A stretch of 64,000 bases of DNA from Acidimicrobiales bacterium (GTDB lineage: Bacteria; Actinomycetota; Acidimicrobiia; Acidimicrobiales; Poriferisodalaceae), in assembly GCA_041394185.1 (NCBI GenBank), contig JAWKIQ010000003.1, positions 186,001 to 250,000 of the forward strand, in the 5' to 3' direction. The notes beneath the pieces were generated by a model, which saw only the letters and a program-made list of their open reading frames with translations, ran no database searches and was not told the DNA's origin. Position 1 is the stretch's first letter. Every line of letters starts with the position of its first letter. The translations under genes were made by a program, and so were the position numbers. This document shows, piece by piece, positions 53,901-61,539 of this stretch.

Positions 53901-55117
53901 TGTCCCAGGGTGTCGGTGGATCGAACTGGAGCACCCCGGTGTCAGTGCCACTCTCTGGCCCGTTCCAGGTCGGCACCAACACCATCACCTTCGCGGTGAC
54001 CAATGGCGACGGACCGGCAGCATGGACCGGGGCGGTCGACTTCAGCCGATCTGACTTCTCGTGCGAAGAAGAGGCCGGCCACACGTCGCGGCCGTGTATC
54101 GCCCAGACCACATCGCATGGCCCGGGCAGCATCCGCATCGAGCTCGAGAACAACGGCAACGTGGCGACCGGCGGCCTGGTGGCCTATCAGGTGTTGCCCT
54201 ACCCGGGTGATGTATCGCCGCTGACCGGCGACCCGATCGGTTCGCAGTACACGCCGTCGCTCAGCGGTCTTGCCGAGGTGTTCGCCAAGCCGGGCAATGT
54301 CACGGTCACCGTGTCGTACTCGATGTCGTCCGATCCGTGCCGTCCCGAGCTGTTCGGCTCGGCGGCGGGTGCCGCGGCTCCGGGCGGGTGCGACAACGAC
54401 TGGACGACCAGCCCAGAGGATCTGTCGGCGGTCAGAGCGGTGAGGGTCCAGGCCACACCAGGCGTGGGACAGTACTGGGCCGCCGGGGAAGACCTCGATG
54501 TGCGTATCCCGCTGATCGCCCCGCAGGGGTCGTGGCTGGCCGACACCGTGGCGTTCTTCCCGGTCGACTATGTGGCGTTCGACGCCGACGGCTCGGCTCC
54601 GCCGGCCATCGAGACCAGCCATGCAGGCCTGCTGTTGAACAAGTCTGTCAACGGCATCGGCGGCCGGGTTTGGCTGGACGAGAATGCCAACGGCATCCAG
54701 GATCCCGAAGAGGTCGGCCAGAACGGCGTTCGGATCGAACTGTACGACGTCGACCGGAATCTGGTTGCAACCACGTATTCGCAGAACCTCGACGGCGATA
54801 CGGCCCAGCCCGGCATCTACTGGTTCGGCGATCTGGATCCGGGCGAGTACTTCGTGCGCCTGGTGCGAGTGCCGATCTCGTGGAACATGTCGTTGCCCGA
54901 CATCGGCCCAGACGACATCGACAGCGACATCGACCCGCTGACCATGGAGGGTGAGGTGCTGAGCATCGGGGCCACAACCCTGATCACCGACCACGACATG
55001 GGCTTCTTCATCCCTCAGGGACCGGCCGAGTGTGTCGACAACACACCCGAGTACGACCCGACCGACCTCGATGCCGAGCGTCGCCAGGTGGGCGAAGCCT
55101 CACCCTGCCCCGCCTAG
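47942..55117 (+). CDS. Giant secreted multidomain surface/adhesion-like protein
   Basis: A 2391-residue exported protein. Layout: signal peptide (about 1-39, cleavage after PAAA); propeller-like domain (about 283-515); cadherin/Big-9-like strand unit (523-615, DDFVDVYPGTASAVPVMAND); DUF11-like domains (about 820-1100, with PGEQISFKIRIENLP); F5/8 type C discoidin domain (about 1336-1484, with WWQVDLGTVVSVGSIEIWN); fibrinogen/intelectin-like domain (about 1718-1933, GGGWVLVLNYVHEGGTNPSL); SdrD-B domain (about 2236-2357, GGRVWLDENANGIQDPEE). Three modules repeat a VNGV(R/S)QG motif at residues about 1276, 1656 and 1984. No LPXTG, no final membrane span: it ends in a Cys-containing acidic tail. 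GTG 47942; many Asp/Asn/Gly turns suggest calcium binding. Confidence 0.9.
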   Translation: MSKHNHRVGRMAKNTWLAVLITAVVASTFAVLPVQPAAAQTSGLETIRAGSGDVAITQVVMTENGNTITQNSSVSGVIDADNDELKIESVTIVDGGQTVVLDEFNFTGIEVQNQNWGTNQSGVRTSENGVHTLPSHPDFWDRVEQVLGSTDLRDYLDVNGGTNPALTSFEPDFDFYFEFPVDNGDYVLITERNGNSFFDLEPLDADGNVIAGSKRLGFDAPYRWNTGYAPGDNVGQPMWFTVVDVEAFEVDTTATPIAGFRIDNDGEADVKFFALSDQSFTPTCPTGFYQVLSGRLHRLDVTTGQYEVLDSGTQGSYNAMAFRESEGVFYAISTANAADGSRRNGDLIRIDPSDGSITNTGLFVQAGAFTADIDPVTGLMHISNGGNNWKVVNLDTLQIVDALTFTSGDGQSRPSVADIAIIDGRAYGMQGDRLGVYDLNTLQHFRFDVQGVTGVSGLSGGWGSTYVTSGDQFYASNNPTGAIVWITDLDTNNPQGTRISTGQPTNNNDGGSCPSAPDPFGKVNANDDFVDVYPGTASAVPVMANDTAPAGSLPRILTTDGEGTFEIRDDGVVMYTPLLSELSQTRTFEYELCPGDFESGHPRCDTATVTMNVICAPGLPIEDRPAGITGSWSELQLDMWRAQLGDSTVTAELTNLSATQAVMDQLNSNDYSQPNVAGNPALEIVHDYSQSATLTLTFSPAVVDPVVHIGRLGGYVGLGGPLAVSNSSLLTLGDGLTWTVDSVHRNGSHFSATSNTVERRVGDLMNNPTLAMDAFNRGSSGGSLEITGTVDRIVLTLESSGTALAGSLDSFEILVTEPPVTACGGEALLQGSKIANTDMASAGGEIEWSLGTTSVGTGKAENTTITDVLPTGLRAVSIRTGAWAPSTTVAEFEYLKNGNWFDIATVDGDDDATYNLPANAEAVRITYPGGLDKAFATLAPARLVTDVFDPPMDGDTPAPIVNCATWAADNMAGREVCDLVQVDLNNSIPDLTVTTLTGSAVPGEQISFKIRIENLPAASRPYREPFVAVLLPEELSYASTQPLTQDEPPQLLVTENHNGTGRTLVRWDYRNAARDLTPGEVFDLVLNTTVRPAVSASSFDLVAMTGTNNTQYNVSCVDPAIADVYDVDGDGLVAESVCWDTDSFDVDALLDVEVNASAKGRDGMDFIIYDEVPGQGASVDVAPLVTGQDTFLDALPDASTNAAWTASVNRVSNQTPADASDCGVPLSGDAPVLSQDCANGGARWFQRSFSLGSDDRPASLVLVGDVATSGVGQIFVNGVRQGQELDEFGRVYLTGPWAAGVNLIEVEVDGDGGPSLLAASLAWYRTDDGSGTGAEAINIATSGRATQSTTATAWDTGNGPPIASRAIDGNTDGDYWHESVSHTAINTGNKWWQVDLGTVVSVGSIEIWNRTDCCTTRLSGAKLFVSPDPITTKTVAGARGQAGVIEIPVTPDLSGPHHEFSVAGAAGRYVLIVLDTDEHLSLAEVQVNTHVAPAVAYTQLDSDWTVSESLDGPRRPAVSAARSCVPNWGAAPGGGSYLWGENCERPVYETTQFAAAELPNLDTGTDASGADLPVGSTDPMWDVTYNGSTNPATVVPNCATYAWNNIPAQLIWTPNCNNTGTATFTATFELPEGTGHESLSLSAQTWIDNYIDSVTVNGVSQGITDSGFSGTRPVKTLAGPFVPGTNTITVVTRNTGGPGALSIDFEWNGGVQVPVSADVNLAAPGSQANPFVDISQAQDVPSGVYWFDLEGVDPFQAEVDNSNGGGWVLVLNYVHEGGTNPSLDVRTDSLPISTDAALGADESGTNAWGHAGNDLFAALDADEVRFYAETSAHDRVIHFRTFEGISYFETGSGSMDLNGLKSNFTALEGHTSNLPATANSTYADRGNEALTRFPFYMAGTNHWGVGANGNRWEVDDYANNAETDTIHRVWVRSSDPWQNTSANTRENFTYFFHREFELSADDLPDSLEATARFLVDNSVTDIYVNGVSQGVGGSNWSTPVSVPLSGPFQVGTNTITFAVTNGDGPAAWTGAVDFSRSDFSCEEEAGHTSRPCIAQTTSHGPGSIRIELENNGNVATGGLVAYQVLPYPGDVSPLTGDPIGSQYTPSLSGLAEVFAKPGNVTVTVSYSMSSDPCRPELFGSAAGAAAPGGCDNDWTTSPEDLSAVRAVRVQATPGVGQYWAAGEDLDVRIPLIAPQGSWLADTVAFFPVDYVAFDADGSAPPAIETSHAGLLLNKSVNGIGGRVWLDENANGIQDPEEVGQNGVRIELYDVDRNLVATTYSQNLDGDTAQPGIYWFGDLDPGEYFVRLVRVPISWNMSLPDIGPDDIDSDIDPLTMEGEVLSIGATTLITDHDMGFFIPQGPAECVDNTPEYDPTDLDAERRQVGEASPCPA

Positions 55118-55128
55118 AACGAAGTGTC

Positions 55129-55161
55129 TGTCTCTGGCGCCCCTACCGGGGCGCCGAGACA
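55129..55161 (+). terminator. Hairpin terminator after the giant gene
   Basis: TGTCTC (55129-55134) plus GGCGCCCC (55136-55143) pairs with GGGGCGCC (55148-55155) and GAGACA (55156-55161), a 14-base-pair stem with a single bulged T and a TACC loop, starting 12 bases after the stop. It lies between two convergent genes and may work in both directions. There is no T tract. Confidence 0.85.
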
Positions 55162-55168
55162 GGACGCT

Positions 55169-55525
55169 TCACAGGGCGAACGACATGGCGCGGATGCCCA
55201 ACCCCATCACGAAGAGGGTGCCCAGCCCGTACAGCAGGAAGAGCTTGTGCTCCATCTGCTGGCGGTAGGCGTAGATGATTCCGATGGCGATGAAGGTCAA
55301 GAAGCCATAGAACACGTGGCGTTCGTGCGCTTCGTAGTCGAGGCCTGCCAACAAGATCACGCCCAGTACCACCTGCACGATCATCAACCCCTGGGCCAGG
55401 GCCATGAACCACCACATCGGCTTGCCCCGAACAGCGGGTACGAAGTTGGCGAGCAGCGCCCAGGCCCCGGCAATACCGGTGCCGATGACAGCGCACCAGG
55501 CGACTACCAGGTGCAGCGTTATCAC
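55169..55525 (-). CDS. Four-span membrane protein
   Basis: A 118-residue integral membrane protein of unknown function. Hydrophobic segments: residues about 2-26 (LHLVVAWCAVIGTGIAGAW), 37-58 (WWFMALAQGLMIVQVVLGVI), 70-88 (HVFYGFLTFIAIGIIYAY) and 94-114 (LFLLYGLGTLFVMGLGIR). GTG 55525 overlaps the preceding gene's stop (GTGA). No catalytic motif. End of the racemase/deacetylase set. Confidence 0.8.
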   Translation of the reverse strand: MITLHLVVAWCAVIGTGIAGAWALLANFVPAVRGKPMWWFMALAQGLMIVQVVLGVILLAGLDYEAHERHVFYGFLTFIAIGIIYAYRQQMEHKLFLLYGLGTLFVMGLGIRAMSFAL

Positions 55526-55875
55526 CGACCGCCCCCTGTGGCCCGCACCACGACGGCCACCAGCACCGACAGGTTTCGCACATCGGAATGTCCATCGGTG
55601 AGCTGAATCTCGCCGGGGCGTCGTGAATGGGTCTCGGAAAGACCGGCAGCATCGAGCGCTCGCAATATGCCCACGTCGGCACCGCCGGCGACCAGCGCCT
55701 CCAGGTCGGCGCGCAGATCTCGCCCGCCCCGACCCGCCGACTTGATCAGCGCCCGCAGCAGCAGGCGCAACAGTGCCGAGGCGCTGGCAGGTGACGCATC
55801 GGCCACAGCCATCGCCTCGTCGTACAGGGGCATCAGCGATGCGGGCAGATCTGGAGTGTCTGGAGACAAGCTCAC
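55522..55875 (-). CDS. DUF4145-like protein
   Basis: A 117-residue soluble protein whose core (LYDEAMAVADASPASASALL then LRLLLRALIKSAGRGG) resembles DUF4145-type domains, helical units found alone or with nucleases and in defence genes. GTG 55875 overlaps the deacetylase stop and its own stop overlaps the membrane gene, so it is translationally coupled on both sides. Function unknown; identity by weak motif similarity. Confidence 0.65.
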   Translation of the reverse strand: MSLSPDTPDLPASLMPLYDEAMAVADASPASASALLRLLLRALIKSAGRGGRDLRADLEALVAGGADVGILRALDAAGLSETHSRRPGEIQLTDGHSDVRNLSVLVAVVVRATGGGR

Positions 55876-56684
55876 CTGGTCGGCTCCTGAGCGGGTGCTG
55901 GTTCGTCGATGATCCAATCCTCGCGCCCCGCGGGCGCCAGATCGGTTCGGATGTACCACTCGGTTCCAAATGCCCTGGCGAACACTTCGGGATCCATGGC
56001 TAGGAAGAACGAATCTTCGCCGATCTGGCTGGCGTGGGCGGCCATCGCCTTGCGCTTGGCATCGATTACCGCCACGACGTCGACCGCTGTGGTGATTATC
56101 TCGTCGGGAGATCCGAAGTCGTCGCCGACCTCGCCGATCTCGTCGACCATCTCAGGCCGCTCGGCTGCGGCCGCGGCCATCTGCTCGCGTAGTTGGGTGC
56201 GGTTGATGGTCGACTCGTACACCCTCGCCACGCCTGCGAGCTCGGCAAAACGATGGCCGACCCTGTGGACCATGATGTGGTCGGGGTGGCCGTAGCCGCC
56301 GTGGTCGTCGTAGCAGCTCAGCACGTCGACGGTCTCGTCGGCCAACAGTTCTGCCAAGCGGCCGGCGGCGGTATCGACGTCGGCCTGCCAGAAGCACGCC
56401 GGATTGTCGTTGGTGGGCTCGCCTATCATCCCCGAGTCTTCGTATCCGAGGAACTCAACGCGATGAACGCCCAGTATCGAAGCGGCGGTCTGTGTCTCGA
56501 GGCTGCGCCGGGCACCCAGCGTCTCGCCGGGCTCGAGGAAGCCTTCGGCCACCTCGCCGACCTCGCCTCGTGTGGCGACCACCAGTATCACTCGGTGGCC
56601 GGCTCGACTGGCCAGCAACATCGTGCCGCCGGTGGCGATGGCCTCGTCGTCTGGATGGGCGTGAAAGAAGACGATGGTCGCCAT
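55872..56684 (-). CDS. PIG-L/LmbE-family deacetylase
   Basis: A 270-residue zinc N-deacetylase-like protein. Zinc-binding AHPDDEAIATGGT is near residue 10 and the later GYGHPDHIMVHR supplies a further His. Family members include MshB and Mca of mycothiol metabolism and GlcNAc-PI deacetylase. Its C-terminal FARAFGTEWYIR is Mca/MshB-like, so a mycothiol-S-conjugate amidase or related role is plausible but not proven. Start ATG 56684 overlaps the racemase stop (TGATG). Confidence 0.88.
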   Translation of the reverse strand: MATIVFFHAHPDDEAIATGGTMLLASRAGHRVILVVATRGEVGEVAEGFLEPGETLGARRSLETQTAASILGVHRVEFLGYEDSGMIGEPTNDNPACFWQADVDTAAGRLAELLADETVDVLSCYDDHGGYGHPDHIMVHRVGHRFAELAGVARVYESTINRTQLREQMAAAAAERPEMVDEIGEVGDDFGSPDEIITTAVDVVAVIDAKRKAMAAHASQIGEDSFFLAMDPEVFARAFGTEWYIRTDLAPAGREDWIIDEPAPAQEPTR

Positions 56685-57811
56685 CAGGCGACGGCGCCCG
56701 ACTGTCGCAACGCGGCGATCTGATCGTCTGACTTGCCGAGTTCGGCGAGCACAGCGTCGGTGTCGGCACCCGGAACCGCGGCGGGCCCCTTGACCTCAGG
56801 AGTGGTCACCGAGAACCGCGGCGACGGTGCCGCCTGCACTACACCGTCGACCTCGATGAAGGTCTGACGTTCGACGTTGTGTGGATGTGCCGTGGCCTCG
56901 TCGAGCGAGAGGACCGGAGCAAAACAAACATCGGTGTGCTCCATGATCTCGCACCATTCGTCGCGGGTCTTGGTGCGAAACACCTCGGCGAACTTGTGCT
57001 TCATGTCGGGCCAGTCGCCGCGCGACATCTGGGCGGGCAGATCCATCTGGCCCAGTCCGGACAGCTCCATCAGCTGTGCGTAGAACTGGGGCTCGATCGA
57101 CCCGATCGACACATACTCGCCGTCGGCGCATTCGTACACGTCATAGAACGGCGCTCCGGTATCGAGCATGTTGGTGCCCCGCTCGCCCCAGATACCCATG
57201 GCCTTCATCGAGAAGAACATCGACATCAGCGTCGCGGTGCCGTCGACCATCGCCGCGTCGACCACCTGGCCCTGCCCTGTAGAGCGAGCGCTGACGATGC
57301 CACAGGCGATTCCGAAGGCCAGCAACATTCCCCCGCCGCCGAAGTCGCCCACCAGGTTCAGTGGTGGCACGGGTGCTTCGCCGGCGCGGCCGATGGAGCC
57401 GAGCGCACCACCCAGAGCGATGTAGTTGATGTCGTGACCGGCCGCCGAGGCATATGGCCCGTCCTGACCCCAACCCGTCATGCGCCCATAGACCAGCTTC
57501 GGGTTACGGCTCAGGCACACGTCGGGGCCAAGCCCCAGGCGCTCCATCACCCCGGGCCTGAACCCCTCGATGAGGGCGTCTGCGGAGTCGATCAGCTCCA
57601 GAACCGTCTCGACTCCCTCGGGGTTCTTCAGGTCGACGGCTATCGAGCGCCGACCGCGCGCCAAGACATCGATGCCACGAGAGACGCCGGCGTTGGCCGA
57701 ACGGTCGACACGGATCACCTCCGCGCCCATGTCGGCCAGCATCATCCCGCAGAACGGGCCTGGGCCGATGCCCTGCAGTTCGACGACCCGTACACCCGAA
57801 AGCGGACCCAT
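56684..57811 (-). CDS. Alpha-methylacyl-CoA racemase (CaiB/BaiF family)
   Basis: A 375-residue family III enzyme of the AMACR type. Starts MGPLSGVRVVELQGIGPGPF; CoA-binding ADMGAEVIRVDR; catalytic His in AAGHDINYIALGGAL and Asp in LVGDFGGGGMLLAFG, the pair that epimerises the alpha-carbon. This racemase signature separates it from true CoA-transferases such as the gene at 24088. AGGAG precedes ATG 57811. It probably supports breakdown of branched or sterol-derived acyl-CoA; no such pathway genes surround it. Confidence 0.93.
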   Translation of the reverse strand: MGPLSGVRVVELQGIGPGPFCGMMLADMGAEVIRVDRSANAGVSRGIDVLARGRRSIAVDLKNPEGVETVLELIDSADALIEGFRPGVMERLGLGPDVCLSRNPKLVYGRMTGWGQDGPYASAAGHDINYIALGGALGSIGRAGEAPVPPLNLVGDFGGGGMLLAFGIACGIVSARSTGQGQVVDAAMVDGTATLMSMFFSMKAMGIWGERGTNMLDTGAPFYDVYECADGEYVSIGSIEPQFYAQLMELSGLGQMDLPAQMSRGDWPDMKHKFAEVFRTKTRDEWCEIMEHTDVCFAPVLSLDEATAHPHNVERQTFIEVDGVVQAAPSPRFSVTTPEVKGPAAVPGADTDAVLAELGKSDDQIAALRQSGAVA

Positions 57812-57850
57812 TGTGTTCTCCTGAATCAGTAGGCGAGACTCGAAACCTGC

Positions 57851-58723
57851 TCAGCCGGCTCGCTGGGCCAGCCGACGTGCTTGGTCGATGTAGCTGTCCC
57901 ACAGCGACTGCGGAAGATCGTGGCCCATGCCGTCGTAGATAACAAGCTCGGCACCATCGATGGCTTCGGCTGTGGCCACACCACCCGACATGTCGATGAG
58001 GGTGTCCTTCGAGCCATGGATGACGAGGGTGGGCGCTGTGATGGCGGCCAGCCGGGCCGTGCGGTCACCGTCGGCCATGACCGACGTGTACTGGTGAGCT
58101 GTGCCGTCGGGGTGGAAACAACGGTCGTATTGAGCGGCGACGTACTGGCGGGCCTCGTCCTCGTCGTAGTCGTCGCTGGCCCAGATCCGCCTGCGGAGCA
58201 GGTCGTCCTCGATGTATGCGCTGCGCTCGGTGGGCGCTGGTTCGGTCAATGCCGCCAGCGCCTCGGGTGTCGAGCGGCCGACCTCACGGTTGCCCGTTGT
58301 CGACATCACAGACGTGATCGACCTGACGCGCTCTGGGAAGGCGTAGCCCATGGTCTGCACGATCATCCCACCCATCGACATGCCCCACACGTGAGCCGAC
58401 TCGACCTCGAGGGCGTCGAGGACAGCCATGCCGTCGGCAGCCATATCGGCTACCGAATAGGCAACCGGGGCGGGCTCGCCTGCGGCCAGGGCCTCTGCAA
58501 CCTGGGAAATCGACGGCGGCGGAGTTGGGGTCTTCGTGCTGAGACCGACGTCGCGGTTGTCGTAGCGCACCACATGAAAACCGGCCGTCGCAAACCCCAG
58601 ACAGAGGGCGTCGCGATAGGCGATCATCTGGCTGCCGAGCCCGTTCACCAGCAACAGCGTCGGGTCGCCTCGGCGGCCGAAGGTCTCGAACTCGATTTCG
58701 TAGTCGCCGTTGGTGGTGCGCAC
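57851..58723 (-). CDS. Alpha/beta hydrolase
   Basis: A 290-residue alpha/beta hydrolase. Oxyanion region LLLVNGLGSQ, nucleophile elbow GMSMGGMIVQT (Ser), Asp in LVIHGSKDTLIDM, His in DGMGHDLPQ complete the triad. GTG 58723 with GGAG eight bases upstream; the frame continues far upstream only through unrelated, antisense-like sequence. Resembles a cofactor-less esterase or lipase of the aclacinomycin-methylesterase type. Lies 39 bp upstream of the racemase gene. Confidence 0.88.
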   Translation of the reverse strand: MRTTNGDYEIEFETFGRRGDPTLLLVNGLGSQMIAYRDALCLGFATAGFHVVRYDNRDVGLSTKTPTPPPSISQVAEALAAGEPAPVAYSVADMAADGMAVLDALEVESAHVWGMSMGGMIVQTMGYAFPERVRSITSVMSTTGNREVGRSTPEALAALTEPAPTERSAYIEDDLLRRRIWASDDYDEDEARQYVAAQYDRCFHPDGTAHQYTSVMADGDRTARLAAITAPTLVIHGSKDTLIDMSGGVATAEAIDGAELVIYDGMGHDLPQSLWDSYIDQARRLAQRAG

Positions 58724-58748
58724 CCGAGGGTCTCCGTGGTCGTCTGGC

Positions 58749-59360
58749 CTACATGCGATCGAGCAGATCGCGCCGCTTGGCCTCGAACTCCTCGTCGCTG
58801 ACCAGCCCCTGACGACGAAGCTCGTCGAGTTGCTTGATCTTTGCTGCGACATCGTCGGTCGGTGCCTGCGGTGCAGCACCGTAGCCCCGATCGTTCTGCC
58901 GGTCGATCTGGCGGTAGATCTCGTTTTGGATGGCGTCTGGTTTGCGCACGTTCGAGAACCGCGACTGACCGCTTTCACCGGCTGATTCGATCAGAAGATC
59001 GCCGGCGCCGATCATTCGCTCGAACAGCGACTGGCGAAAGTTGATGTTGTCGATTCGGCCGACGGGCAACTCGACACCGCGCTTGGTCAGCACACCCGTC
59101 CTGAAGATGAGGCGTTCGCTGGACAACACGAAGAAGGTCTGCGCCCACTTCGTGTACACCACGCCCAGGTTGATGATGGCTGCCAGCAGCAGAGCCCAGC
59201 CCAGCCACCCGACGTATGCGACGTCGATGACGTTCAGGACAACAGCGGCGGCGAGGGCCGCGACCAGCAACGCAACCGACTGAGAAAACACCCACCAGTG
59301 CGGTTTGAGGTTGAGGATCAGTTCCTCACGCTCGTTCAGGTAGTCATCGGGAAACGCCAT
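58749..59360 (-). CDS. PH-domain membrane protein with SHOCT tail
   Basis: A 203-residue protein: two membrane spans near the N-terminus (about residues 24-42 and 48-66), a bacterial PH domain (bPH2; SSERLIFRTGVLTKRGVELP through GDLLIESAGESGQSRFSNV) and a C-terminal SHOCT module (AAKIKQLDELRRQGLVSDEE, then FEAKRRDLL). SHOCT units often assist oligomerisation. Homologues are common, uncharacterised actinobacterial membrane proteins. ATG 59360. Confidence 0.88.
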   Translation of the reverse strand: MAFPDDYLNEREELILNLKPHWWVFSQSVALLVAALAAAVVLNVIDVAYVGWLGWALLLAAIINLGVVYTKWAQTFFVLSSERLIFRTGVLTKRGVELPVGRIDNINFRQSLFERMIGAGDLLIESAGESGQSRFSNVRKPDAIQNEIYRQIDRQNDRGYGAAPQAPTDDVAAKIKQLDELRRQGLVSDEEFEAKRRDLLDRM

Positions 59361-59397
59361 AGCTCAGAAGACTACGCGAGCCGAGGGCCCCACTTCT

Positions 59398-61401
59398 TCA
59401 GCGATCGAGGGGCCCGACGTGAAGCACTCTCATCATCTCGTGATCCTCATGGGAGAGGATGTGGCAGTGCCACACGTAGCGCCCCGGCTTCTCGAACTTG
59501 GCCTTGACCCTCACCATCTGTCCGGTGCGTGGTGAACCGTCGGGATCGCCAGGCAGGGCCGTCACCATGTCCTTCGGCGCAGCCTCGTAGTACTCGGGCC
59601 CCACCTGTGTCCGCGGCAGCTTGCGGATGTTCGACACCTCGGGCGACTTGCCCACCGCACCGTTGTGTTGCACTACATCGACCATGCCCGTGACTTCGTA
59701 TTCGAAGTCGCGCCTGTCGAGCACCTCGAAGTTCACCTGGTGCAGGTGCACCGGGTGGGCGTCGGCGGTGAAGTTGTAGATCTCCCAGATCTCGGTGTCG
59801 CCTACAGCGGGATTCTCGGTCGTGGGATGCGACCAGGTGAAGGGGGTGGCTACGCCGCGCCCCCACAGGTTGTCGTCGACGGTGCCAAGCAGCGGCTGCA
59901 GACGGCCGAACTCGTCCTTGCCCTCGAACAAGGCCACCCTGCGTCGCTTTGCGATGCCGCGCACACCGCCGTAGCCACCGATGGCGGTCGGGTCGAAACG
60001 GTCGGGGACCGATGTGTTGGTCCTCTTGACGACGTCGAAGGCCATCACCCTGTCGGTTCGCCGGTCGGGGAACAGGTCATCGACATCGAGAGCGTCGCCG
60101 AACGCTCCCCCGAATGGAGCATCCCCGCCTGCGTTCTTCATGATGACCCGGGTGCCCTTGGGAACCTGCGAGAAGTCGATCACCACGTCGTACCGACCAC
60201 CCGGTTCGAACACCAGAGACTCGACCTGCCTGGGCGTGCCCAGACCCTGGTCGCTTCCGACTACCCAGAAGGGCAAAGGTGCGCTTGCACTGTCGAGGTC
60301 GGTTGCACCCCTGGCCACTGCGACGAACTGCAACACCATGAAGCGCGAATCGCAGCCGTTCAGAAGACGCAGCCGATAGTGACGCCGTTCGACGTTCTTT
60401 CTCGGCCAGAGCTTGCCGTTAACCACGATGTGATCGCCGAAGAACTCGGCGAGGGCTGTCGGCCCACCGTTGGGGAACAGGTCCTCGGGCAGGTCGGCAC
60501 CCTCGCCCGTGATGAAATCGTCGTAGAAGGGCTCACCCGGGAACGACGGGAAGAACAGTTCGCCCGTCTTGGTGAACATGCGGTCCTGGATGCAGTAGGC
60601 CATCTCGTAGGGGAATGCCGGCAGCCCGACCGGGTTGTCATGCCCGCCGGTGTCGATGTCGTCCCGAACGAAGTAGAAGCCGGCCAACCCGGCATAGACG
60701 TTCAGCCGTGTGATTCCGAGGGCGTGGTCGTGGTACCAGAGAGAGCCGGCCGCAACGTCGTTGTCGTACTCGAATGTGTCGGTGAACCCGCCGTCGACAC
60801 CCGCCCACTGTGGACCCACCACCTTGTTGCGATGGCTATAGAAGAACTCTGGGTTGCCATCGAACTGATAGTCGGACTTGCCGCCGTGTAGATGGGTGAT
60901 CATCGGCACGCCATCGCGTTCGATGGTGCGGTCGTGGTATCCGTGCAGGGCATAACACCAGTGCAGGTTCTCGTCCACGGGCAAGAGGTGCTGTTTGCCG
61001 AGCCGGTTCTTCCACTGGACTCGGGTGACGCCGCCGTCGCGCCTCACCTGGATGGTCGGTCCTGGCCACGAGGGTTCATGGACCCCGTATCCCCAGATCG
61101 GGGTAGTCAGCTTGGTTCCCGTTGCCGGGTCGATGAGCCCGGTCTTGTGGAGCGCGGGAGCGGCCTTCAGGCGGTAGTTACGCCAACTGTCCCAGCCGTT
61201 CTCGACGAAGTCTTGCAGCACGAAGCTTGGGTCCAACGCATTCGGCGCGCGTTCCACGAACATCGGCTGCCTGGCAGGGTCGCTGAGCCGAGCCCCGGCT
61301 TCGACAGCTGCAGCTGCGTCGAGATGAACCCCCGACCGCAGCGCGTATGCCGCCAAGGCAGCTGCGGAACCACCAAGAAATTGTCTACGCGAAAGCGCCA
61401 T
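59398..61401 (-). CDS. Tat-exported multicopper oxidase
   Basis: A 667-residue three-domain multicopper oxidase. The N-terminus MALSRRQFLGGSAAALAAYA has a twin-arginine signal. Copper sites: ITHLHGGKSDYQ, SLWYHDHALG, AHPVHLHQVNFEV and the last WHCHILSHEDHEMM, which carries the His-Cys-His of type 1/type 3 copper. CotA, bilirubin oxidase and laccase relatives are possible; manganese oxidation cannot be excluded. ATG 61401; the long region up to 61539 has no gene. Single-gene unit. Confidence 0.93.
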   Translation of the reverse strand: MALSRRQFLGGSAAALAAYALRSGVHLDAAAAVEAGARLSDPARQPMFVERAPNALDPSFVLQDFVENGWDSWRNYRLKAAPALHKTGLIDPATGTKLTTPIWGYGVHEPSWPGPTIQVRRDGGVTRVQWKNRLGKQHLLPVDENLHWCYALHGYHDRTIERDGVPMITHLHGGKSDYQFDGNPEFFYSHRNKVVGPQWAGVDGGFTDTFEYDNDVAAGSLWYHDHALGITRLNVYAGLAGFYFVRDDIDTGGHDNPVGLPAFPYEMAYCIQDRMFTKTGELFFPSFPGEPFYDDFITGEGADLPEDLFPNGGPTALAEFFGDHIVVNGKLWPRKNVERRHYRLRLLNGCDSRFMVLQFVAVARGATDLDSASAPLPFWVVGSDQGLGTPRQVESLVFEPGGRYDVVIDFSQVPKGTRVIMKNAGGDAPFGGAFGDALDVDDLFPDRRTDRVMAFDVVKRTNTSVPDRFDPTAIGGYGGVRGIAKRRRVALFEGKDEFGRLQPLLGTVDDNLWGRGVATPFTWSHPTTENPAVGDTEIWEIYNFTADAHPVHLHQVNFEVLDRRDFEYEVTGMVDVVQHNGAVGKSPEVSNIRKLPRTQVGPEYYEAAPKDMVTALPGDPDGSPRTGQMVRVKAKFEKPGRYVWHCHILSHEDHEMMRVLHVGPLDR

Positions 61402-61539
61402 CGTCCGACCTCTTGTTGTTGGGCTGGAGACGACCCTCGGACGCACGTTGACGCCCCTGGTGACATCCTTGTACTGCCGCCACCCTAAATGACTACGGAG
61501 AGTAGTATTTCACTCTGAGTGGTCGCCGACAAGAGGTCG

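Noticed and set aside
55060..55117. LPXTG or other cell-wall anchor at the end of the giant protein
   Set aside because: The final residues are acidic and polar without sorting motif or hydrophobic segment.
24088..57811. The CoA-transferase-family genes at 24088 and 56684 as duplicates of one gene
   Set aside because: Catalytic motifs differ: the second has the racemase His/Asp signature and a different N-terminus.
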